Positions 38,241-45,190 of a DNA stretch of 64,000 nucleotides are shown in pieces. The stretch comes from Bowmanella denitrificans (GTDB lineage: Bacteria > Pseudomonadota > Gammaproteobacteria > Enterobacterales > Alteromonadaceae), in NCBI RefSeq assembly GCF_002887595.1, contig NZ_PEBU01000002.1, positions 663,765-727,764 of the forward strand. The letters run 5' to 3'. Under the pieces are notes generated by a model that saw nothing but the letters and a program-made list of their open reading frames with translations, was not told the DNA's origin and ran no database searches. Made by a program: the position numbers and the translations under genes. Each line of letters opens with the position of its first letter. The stretch's first letter is position 1.

Positions 38241-41200
38241 ATGACATCAACCAAACTCAATAAGATCACGCAGGGGCTTAAGCTGGCTCTGGTCGTGGGC
38301 GCAACCTTCAGTTCACAACAGTTAATGGCTCAGGAAGCCGCAAGCGGTGCGGATGAAAACCTCGAGGTCATTCAGATTAAAGGGCTTAGAGCATCAAGTG
38401 TTGCATCGATAAATGCAAAACGCTTTGCGGGTTCACAGGTAGACGGTATTGCGGCAACAGATATCGGTAAGTTGCCTGATGTAACGATAACGGATTCACT
38501 GCAACGTATCACTGGTGTGCAAGTTCAGCGTGTCGCAGGTGAAGGTGGACCTGTACAGATTCGTGGTTTACCGCAAATAGATACCATGTTTAATGGTGAA
38601 GTATTTCTGAGTGCCACCACTATTGACCAATCAGCAGCAGACTTTGGTAACTTGCCTGCACAGTTGTTTTCGGGCGTTGATGTCTATAAGTCTGGTGAAG
38701 CCAAGCATAACGCTGCGGGTATCGCTGGTGCAATCAACCTGAAAACCAGACGTCCATTTGATATGGAAGAAGGTTATACATTTAGTGGTGGTGCAGAGTT
38801 AAACCGTGGCTCAATCAGTAAAGAAAATGATCCTATGTTTCATGGCTTGGCCAGTTACAACAACGGAAAGTTCGGGGTATTAGTTGCCGCAGTGACTACC
38901 GATGTTGTTTTGGCTACCGACTACAATGGACACAACGATACGTCTGAAAACGGTGGTGTGGGTTGGACATTTAGCCAAGACGAAGTTGGTTCGGATGGCA
39001 AGTCATACCGGACTATTGCGCCTCATGGTTTTACTGCGTTCCATAAGCAAGAAGAGCGTGAGCGTCAGGCATTGCAGTTCTCTGCGCAGGCCGATTTGGG
39101 TGAAGGTTTTACCTTGACCGCTGATTATTTCTATACAAATCAGGACAGATTTAATAACCGTAGTGGTTTTAACCATAACAGCCGTTGGCAAGGCAATGAT
39201 ATCTACTCAATTCCAGTAGGATTCACTGGAGACACCTGGAAAGGCACCGACGGCGCAAACTGGCGTGCTGCCAATGCGTTCGATCTGGTTCCTTACCGAA
39301 TGCAGACGTTTACTCAGGTAAATATCAACGAGGAAAAGTCACAGAACTTCAACCTGCAGTTGGATTACGACAATGGTGGTAATTTGACGGGTCAGGTGCG
39401 TGCGACTCATGCCAAAGCGACGGCGAAAATGCGCCACGGTTATGGTGAAGGCGACATCATGAGTATCGACCAGGGTTCCTTGGTTACAGGGCCCGGCGGA
39501 CTAAATCCCGCATCTTACTGCACCAATGGTGAGGAAATTGTTGGGGATCTGGGTGGATGTTATGCAAACTACTCTACCGGTATTCAGGACAGTGACTTCT
39601 TAATTCGCCACGACGCTTCAGGTGAATTCCCTGTGTTCTCCGGTTTTGATCAAATGGTCAACGGTGGTAAAGGGGTTAGATCTGTTGCGGATTACATGGC
39701 TGACATCGATTCATATCATATCGGTGCGTTTTCCTCTGAGGGAAATACTGATGATGAAGGTGAAATAAGCACATTAAGTACAAAATGGAACTACAAGCTT
39801 GATAATGACTACATCACCAGCATCGATTTTGGTGTGAGATATAGTCAGCGTAAAGTGGATCATGATCAGTTCACCTACACGTCAGACTTTGGAGATGGTT
39901 GTGATATTGCACAGTGGAAAGCGGTAGACCAAACATATAATGGTGCAGCCGAAGGTAGCCCTTGTTATGAAGTCGATGGAACGGGTGAGCACGTCAATGG
40001 TGTTTGGACTCCCTATACTCTGTTAGCTCCGACTCGTTTGGATCAATACACCACAACGACCTGGCAAACTAATTTTGGTGATGTCAGAGGTATTCCTGGT
40101 GTTTGGGTAATAGACGCAGAAAACTTCCGCGATCCCCGTGCATTCCACGAACGCGTATTTGGTAACGTTGCCCGTGTGGAAAACGGTGGTGCTACCTATG
40201 ATGTGGGTCTGGATGAGATTACCTATTTTGTTCAAGCTAATTTTGAGGTTGATAAACTAAGAGGTAATGCCGGTATTAAGATGGTTGATACCGACCTTTA
40301 TGTTAAACAAAACCTTGTCGGTCCAAACCTGCCCCACTCTGGTCTGGGACCAGATATTGGTGACGCGGTAACAGATCGTGGTTACAGGGATTACCTGCCT
40401 TCTGTGAACCTGGCGTATTCAGTGACAGATGACATCATAGTGCGTGCCGCCTACTCTAAGAACATGCAGCCACTTAACCTCTCTCAATGGGGTGAAGGAA
40501 AAGTTGTGGGTATGGTCTTCAACGAAGCCTGTAACTGTATGCGCGTTGAAAACGGTAACCTGAATGGTAACCCTCAACTGGATCCCTGGAGATCCACCAA
40601 CTGGTCATTGTCAGGTGAATGGTATATCGGCAGTGCATCAATGGCTTATGTCGCTACCTACAAGATTGATATCGAAAGCTTTACCTTTAGAGATACCATC
40701 TATGTAGAAGAGCCTGATTCTGATGGTGTTGTGCGCGGAGAAGGTGATCCGGCCGTGGACGGTGATGTAGGTCATCCATTCACAGCCAGTGTGCAAGGTG
40801 AAGGTGGTAATGTAACCGGTTATGAAATCGGAACCAAAATTGCACTAAGTGACTTTGTCTCTGAAGACAGCATTCTGAGTAATTTCGGCTTGGATGCTAA
40901 CTATACTTACAGCGACAGTGAGCAAGACAAAAAAGACATCTTTGATAAAGACCTGCCCTTTGAAGGCATGTCTAAAGATACTTATAACTTAGTATTGTGG
41001 TACGAGCAGGATGAGTTTTCTGTGCGATTGGCCTGGAACTCCAGAAGCCCTCGCCTGATTACATCCAGCTCTAGCGGTACTGCGTTGTATCAAGATGACT
41101 ATTCTCAACTTGATTTCAATGCAACCTATAACTTTAGCGATAGTGTGAGCTTCTATCTGAATGGTTCAAACATCACTGAAGAATACCAGCAAACCTACAT

Positions 41201-41276
41201 TGAAGTTCCAGCGCAAAAAGCGTTCCAGAACGTTTATGAAGCACGTTGGACGTTGGGTACCCGTGTAACATTCTAA
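38241..41276 (+). CDS. TonB-dependent receptor 2 of the GlcNAc island
   Basis: Outer-membrane receptor of 1011 residues, same TIGR01782-like group as receptor 1. A signal peptide ends near QQLMAQ; LEVIQIKGLRAS is TonB-box-like; the plug (about 45-175) includes GKLPDVTITDSLQRITGVQV and IRGLPQIDTMFNGEVF; the barrel ends RWTLGTRVTF. Two cysteine-containing loops (GGLNPASYCTNG...GGCYAN and GDGCDIAQ...GSPCYEV) and a CNCMR stretch suggest disulfides in extracellular loops. It is divergent from receptor 1 outside the leader, suggesting a different oligosaccharide. Twin operators O3/O4 precede it. Confidence 0.93.
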   Translation: MTSTKLNKITQGLKLALVVGATFSSQQLMAQEAASGADENLEVIQIKGLRASSVASINAKRFAGSQVDGIAATDIGKLPDVTITDSLQRITGVQVQRVAGEGGPVQIRGLPQIDTMFNGEVFLSATTIDQSAADFGNLPAQLFSGVDVYKSGEAKHNAAGIAGAINLKTRRPFDMEEGYTFSGGAELNRGSISKENDPMFHGLASYNNGKFGVLVAAVTTDVVLATDYNGHNDTSENGGVGWTFSQDEVGSDGKSYRTIAPHGFTAFHKQEERERQALQFSAQADLGEGFTLTADYFYTNQDRFNNRSGFNHNSRWQGNDIYSIPVGFTGDTWKGTDGANWRAANAFDLVPYRMQTFTQVNINEEKSQNFNLQLDYDNGGNLTGQVRATHAKATAKMRHGYGEGDIMSIDQGSLVTGPGGLNPASYCTNGEEIVGDLGGCYANYSTGIQDSDFLIRHDASGEFPVFSGFDQMVNGGKGVRSVADYMADIDSYHIGAFSSEGNTDDEGEISTLSTKWNYKLDNDYITSIDFGVRYSQRKVDHDQFTYTSDFGDGCDIAQWKAVDQTYNGAAEGSPCYEVDGTGEHVNGVWTPYTLLAPTRLDQYTTTTWQTNFGDVRGIPGVWVIDAENFRDPRAFHERVFGNVARVENGGATYDVGLDEITYFVQANFEVDKLRGNAGIKMVDTDLYVKQNLVGPNLPHSGLGPDIGDAVTDRGYRDYLPSVNLAYSVTDDIIVRAAYSKNMQPLNLSQWGEGKVVGMVFNEACNCMRVENGNLNGNPQLDPWRSTNWSLSGEWYIGSASMAYVATYKIDIESFTFRDTIYVEEPDSDGVVRGEGDPAVDGDVGHPFTASVQGEGGNVTGYEIGTKIALSDFVSEDSILSNFGLDANYTYSDSEQDKKDIFDKDLPFEGMSKDTYNLVLWYEQDEFSVRLAWNSRSPRLITSSSSGTALYQDDYSQLDFNATYNFSDSVSFYLNGSNITEEYQQTYIEVPAQKAFQNVYEARWTLGTRVTF

Positions 41277-41298
41277 GGAATGTAGCGCAGCATGGCTG

Positions 41299-41334
41299 AA
41301 AGACCGCAGTGGTTAACACTGCGGTCTTTTTTTT
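41299..41334 (+). terminator. Terminator between receptor 2 and halogenase-like gene 2
   Basis: Arms AAAGACCGCAGTG and CACTGCGGTCTTT (13 bp, loop GTTAA) followed by T5. A strong intrinsic terminator, 51 bases before the next start. Confidence 0.92.
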
Positions 41335-41385
41335 CATAATTTAAGATGATAATAATGGTTTGCATGTTGTTGAGGAGTAGAGACT

Positions 41386-42894
41386 TTGGCTGAAACATTA
41401 AACGTTGCCTCAATTGCTATTGTAGGTGGCGGTACCGCTGGCTGGATGACAGCGGCCGCATTGAGCCATCATTTTAAGAATCAGCCCGTAGATATAACCG
41501 TCGTGGAGTCCAGTAAATTAGGCACAGTAGGCGTTGGTGAAGCTACGATTCCAACTTTAAGGCGGTTCTATCAAAAATTAGGGTTTTCTGATCTTCAGGT
41601 ACTTAAAGCGTCTGCGGGTACCTGTAAATTAGGTATCGAATTCAGGGACTGGTATAAACCCGATACCTCTTTTATCCATCCGTTTGGGCTTTTTGGACAG
41701 GGAACCAAAGAAGTACCATTTCACCATTATTGGCTACGCGCAAAAGCTAACGGAGGCGCAGCCCCACTTGAACAGTTTTCCCTCGGCGTTCAACTTGCAA
41801 GCCAAAATAAATTCAAGTTACCTATTGATAAACCCACAAGCCAGTTAGAGATATACGATTGGGCACTGCATTTTGACGCCGCATTGTTTGCTCATTTAAT
41901 GCGCGAGTTTTCGATCTCCAATGGCGTAAAATTAATTGATAATGAGATAGTCGAAGTAAAGACCGACAGCGAAAAGCGGCAGATCAGTTCATTGATTTTT
42001 TCGGATGGTACATATCTTCAAACCGATCTGTATATTGATTGCTCGGGCTTTCACTCTTTGTTGTTGGCTGGTGCATTAGAAGTGGGCTATGAAGATTGGA
42101 GCCAATGGCTGGTTTGTAACAGTGCCTTTGCCGTACAAAGTGAGTTAGTCGGTCCCCCACCATCCCGAACTATTGCTACTGCTAGGTCTGCCGGCTGGCA
42201 ATGGACTATTCCATTGCAGCATAGGCAAGGCAATGGTCATGTTTATGCCGATAGTTTTACTGACGATGAAACTGCCAGAAATACTCTGGTTAGCAATATC
42301 AAAGGTAAACTATTACATGACCCCAGACATTTCCGTTTTACCCCTGGACGTCGCAGCCATGCATGGAAAGGCAACTGCGTAGCAATTGGTTTATCTGCTG
42401 GCTTTCTTGAGCCTCTGGAGTCGACCAGTATTGCGTTGGTTGAAACAGCCATTGATAAACTGCTGATGACGTTTAGACAGCCTAAATACCATAAAGAGGA
42501 TGTGCAGCGTTTTAATCAAGTGACAGCGATGGAGTACGAACGAGTCAGGGATTTTATTATATTGCATTACAAAGCCAATCAACGCAGCGGTGCAATGTGG
42601 GAGTACTGTCGGAACATGGCACTCCCTGAACTTCTACAGGACAAACTCAATCGATATTTACGCAATGGCGAAATTGTTACCTACCCATGGGAGATATTTG
42701 GCCGTGACAGTTGGCTGGCCATTTTTAATGGCTTTGCCATTTACCCACAGAATTATCATCCAAGAGCAGACAATATGCCGATGGATTATCTGCAGAAACA
42801 TCTGGCCTTTATGCAATCACAGGTATCTCAATGGGTGGCAGACTCTCCATCTCATAACGACTTTTTAAAGACCCACTGTCAATACACAGGTTAA
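41386..42894 (+). CDS. Flavin-dependent halogenase-like protein 2
   Basis: 502-residue member of the tryptophan halogenase family: FAD motif GGGTAGWM (14-21), GVGEATIP (49-56), K81 in TCKLGIEFRDW, GWQWTIP (near 269) and FLEPLESTSI (near 342). All halogenase hallmark residues are kept, though the substrate is unknown. The start is TTG 41386 behind a good GAGGAG. It is more similar in motifs to the third copy (42962-44479) than to copy 1. It follows receptor 2 after a strong terminator and no own operator is seen. Confidence 0.85.
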   Translation: MAETLNVASIAIVGGGTAGWMTAAALSHHFKNQPVDITVVESSKLGTVGVGEATIPTLRRFYQKLGFSDLQVLKASAGTCKLGIEFRDWYKPDTSFIHPFGLFGQGTKEVPFHHYWLRAKANGGAAPLEQFSLGVQLASQNKFKLPIDKPTSQLEIYDWALHFDAALFAHLMREFSISNGVKLIDNEIVEVKTDSEKRQISSLIFSDGTYLQTDLYIDCSGFHSLLLAGALEVGYEDWSQWLVCNSAFAVQSELVGPPPSRTIATARSAGWQWTIPLQHRQGNGHVYADSFTDDETARNTLVSNIKGKLLHDPRHFRFTPGRRSHAWKGNCVAIGLSAGFLEPLESTSIALVETAIDKLLMTFRQPKYHKEDVQRFNQVTAMEYERVRDFIILHYKANQRSGAMWEYCRNMALPELLQDKLNRYLRNGEIVTYPWEIFGRDSWLAIFNGFAIYPQNYHPRADNMPMDYLQKHLAFMQSQVSQWVADSPSHNDFLKTHCQYTG

Positions 42895-42931
42895 AGGGAG
42901 CCAGGCTTTCTTCTCTATGCGAGCGAGTTTA

Positions 42932-42958
42932 AAACAGCCACCTTTAAGGTGGCTGTTT
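42932..42958. terminator. Bidirectional terminator between convergent halogenase-like genes 2 and 3
   Basis: Perfect palindrome with 13-bp arms AAACAGCCACCTT and AAGGTGGCTGTTT around one T, flanked by A-rich and T-rich ends, so it can terminate both convergent transcripts. Confidence 0.9.
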
Positions 42959-42961
42959 CTC

Positions 42962-44479
42962 TTAACTGTCCTTTGGCATTCTTGCCTTACAGTGTCTGTC
43001 TATAAAGGTTTGGTGGCTAATAACCTGTTGTACAGCCCCTTGAATGGACGCTTTCATTTGTTGCAAATTTTTTATCAAGCTGTCGGTGTTAGCCATGCTC
43101 GCCCGCATATCCACTCCATCAGGCACAACACCAAAGGCGTTATACATAGTTAACCAGCTTGAAGGTTCGAATGACTCAGTTTCATGCTCAATTAGATGAC
43201 CACAGCTCTTATACAGCCCCAACTTATGTTGCAGACTTTCGGGGATCTCCGCCTCTTGGCACTGCCGCCAAAACGCTGAGTCATTTCTTGATGACAACTT
43301 GTAGTGCAAAATAAGGAAGTCGCGTATGTGTTCCATTTCGCTATTGTGCAACCGATTTACTTCGGCAATGTTAAAGGGGTTAAACGAGGTATCTGGGAAA
43401 AACCTTAATAACTTTGCAATTGCTGTTTGAATCAATGAAATACTGGTAGATTCAAGCGGCTCTAAAAAGCCTGAAGCTAACCCTAGGGCAAAACAGTTTT
43501 TATTCCAAATGTTTTTCCGTCTTCCTGGGGTAAAACGAAAATGTCTGGGTTTGTTGATTACCCCGCCCTCAATATTTGCCAACAACATGGCTTCGGCCTT
43601 TTCCTTAGACTGAAAGTGGCTGGCATAGATGTAGCCGTTACCCATTCTGTGCTGCAGGGGGATACGCCACTGCCAGCCGTTTTCACGCGCAATAGAACGC
43701 GTATAGGGTGTAGGCTCGCCAACTAGCTCACTTTGCACAGCCACCGCAGCATCGCAAAACAGCCAATGACTCCAATCTTCGTAGCCCGTGTTCAGGGCTT
43801 GCTCAATTAACAGGCCCTTAAATCCCGTGCAGTCGATAAAAAACTGCCCCTCGATGCACTGGCCATCCTTTAGCTGGATAGCCTGAATAAAACCATCTTG
43901 GGGGTTTAACTTCACGTCCTCGACTTCACCATCTATCCACTTAACACCGAGATTTATACTGAATTTCTTCAAATAAGCCGCATACAGACTGGCATCAAAA
44001 TGATAAGCATAGGAATAGTCGGCCAAAGGCGTTGGCGGATTTGGATGGGGCTGAGCAAACTTATTCTGCTTAGCCAATTGAATCGCAAAACTAAAGTCTG
44101 TTAGGTCCAACCCGGCCCCTTTGCGATTTAAATGGTGGATAAAATGATGAAACGCAACTTGTTGTATTTCCATACCATAGTCGGCAAAAGGATGGAAAAA
44201 ATCGCCTCCTAGCTTATTCCAGTTCTCAAACTGAATCCCCAGTTTAAAACTGGCCTGGGTGGCTTTGATTAGCTCTAACTCGTCAATTCCTAAATTTCGA
44301 TTGAAGTCCACAATACCTGGAATAGTGGCTTCACCCACCCCCACTGTGCCGATTTGAGATGACTCAACTAAAGTGATTGTCACCTCTCGATGCTCTGAAA
44401 ACTTGGCCAGGCTGGCTGCCGCCATCCAACCTGCAGTTCCACCGCCGACAATGATTATTTTTCTTATTTCGTTAGTCAT
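42962..44479 (-). CDS. Flavin-dependent halogenase-like protein 3
   Basis: 505-residue member of the same family: VGGGTAGWM (11-19), GVGEATIP (47-54), K79 in SFKLGIQFENW, GWQWRIP and SGFLEPLESTSI, and RHFRFTPGRRKNIWNKN, which copy 2 matches closely (RHFRFTPGRRSHAWKGN). It is transcribed convergently to copy 2 and has no receptor gene on its own strand and no TGACARCGYTGTCA site upstream, so it may be controlled differently. Confidence 0.85.
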   Translation of the reverse strand: MTNEIRKIIIVGGGTAGWMAAASLAKFSEHREVTITLVESSQIGTVGVGEATIPGIVDFNRNLGIDELELIKATQASFKLGIQFENWNKLGGDFFHPFADYGMEIQQVAFHHFIHHLNRKGAGLDLTDFSFAIQLAKQNKFAQPHPNPPTPLADYSYAYHFDASLYAAYLKKFSINLGVKWIDGEVEDVKLNPQDGFIQAIQLKDGQCIEGQFFIDCTGFKGLLIEQALNTGYEDWSHWLFCDAAVAVQSELVGEPTPYTRSIARENGWQWRIPLQHRMGNGYIYASHFQSKEKAEAMLLANIEGGVINKPRHFRFTPGRRKNIWNKNCFALGLASGFLEPLESTSISLIQTAIAKLLRFFPDTSFNPFNIAEVNRLHNSEMEHIRDFLILHYKLSSRNDSAFWRQCQEAEIPESLQHKLGLYKSCGHLIEHETESFEPSSWLTMYNAFGVVPDGVDMRASMANTDSLIKNLQQMKASIQGAVQQVISHQTFIDRHCKARMPKDS

Positions 44480-44715
44480 CTATAAACACATTCTTGTTTG
44501 GAGAATGAAACCATTTAGTAGCTTATAATTAACGGTTAAACACATTCAAAACAGATTACCAGCTGTTTTGGTCTTTCCTATACACTCAAGCCTTTACTGA
44601 TAAGCACTTAGACAATAAGTGCCTCTGCCAACTCAGTTTCATCCGGTCGGTATGTGCTAGTGGCATTCTTAAATACAGGCCACACAGGCCTGTATTTAAC
44701 TACTCTATTAATCTT
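44480..44715. other. Intergenic region between halogenase-like gene 3 and the small secreted protein gene
   Basis: No gene or operator is recognised in these 236 bases apart from the hairpin at 44670-44698. It must hold the promoter of halogenase-like gene 3. Confidence 0.5.
44670..44698 (-). terminator. Hairpin after the small secreted protein gene
   Basis: Arms TAAATACAGGCC and GGCCTGTATTTA (12 bp) with loop ACACA, 17 bases past the stop on the minus strand. Confidence 0.75.
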
Positions 44716-44985
44716 TTAATCAATCACGCCGTATGCCGTTGCCACTGTGATTGGGACAGGATAGCCACCTTCAAACCTGCATTCCACCTTTAAGATTCTA
44801 ACATTTGGATAACGATCTTCTAGTGCTCTCACTGCTGAACCAGACGCATGCACACACGCATAATAATCAGAGCCTCTAGCACCTCGAGAGTCACTCACAT
44901 ATTGAGCAGCCCACGCAGAGGCAGATACGGCGCAGGTGATTACCGCTGCGAATATAGCTTTTCTACCAAATAATTGAACTTTCAT
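44716..44985 (-). CDS. Small secreted protein of unknown function
   Basis: From ATG 44985 (behind GGGAAGG) the product is 89 residues: a signal peptide of about 26 residues ending SASAWA and a mature part of about 63 residues with two cysteines (YYACVHAS and KVECRFEGG) that could form a disulfide. An open frame extends to 45057 but gives no sensible N-terminus. I do not recognise the family. It lies between halogenase-like gene 3 and the hexosaminidase gene, divergent from the latter. Confidence 0.65.
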   Translation of the reverse strand: MKVQLFGRKAIFAAVITCAVSASAWAAQYVSDSRGARGSDYYACVHASGSAVRALEDRYPNVRILKVECRFEGGYPVPITVATAYGVID

Positions 44986-45146
44986 AATATACACCTTCCC
45001 TATATATACATTGAGATTCTGCTTAAGATGGCTGGATGCTAATGCACTGTTCAGCACAGCATATTAGGGAAAGATCAAAAACTATCTACTACCACATCCC
45101 TGTAGAACAAAACATTTGCAACACAATCCATCTTTGTTAACATAAA

Positions 45147-45160
45147 TGACAACGCTGTCA
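45147..45160. promoter_or_regulatory. NagR-type operator O5 (hexosaminidase)
   Basis: TGACAACGCTGTCA in the divergent region between the small secreted protein gene and the hexosaminidase, 31 bases before TTG 45191. It may affect both genes. Confidence 0.85.
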
Positions 45161-45190
45161 TTGTCAAAGATTAACCAACCTGGTTAACGA

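Larger units (their letters stand above)
38133..38246. repeat. Duplicated operator-leader cassette, copy 2 (copy 1 at 33731-33842)
   Basis: Both receptors have the same arrangement: two operators 53-54 bp apart with a degenerate half-site between (38165-38178 here), then an identical stretch around TTCATGAGAGGGCATCATGA over the ribosome site and start, followed by related signal peptides (MTS-x-x-LNK-x-TQGL). This indicates a duplicated regulatory module. Confidence 0.75.
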
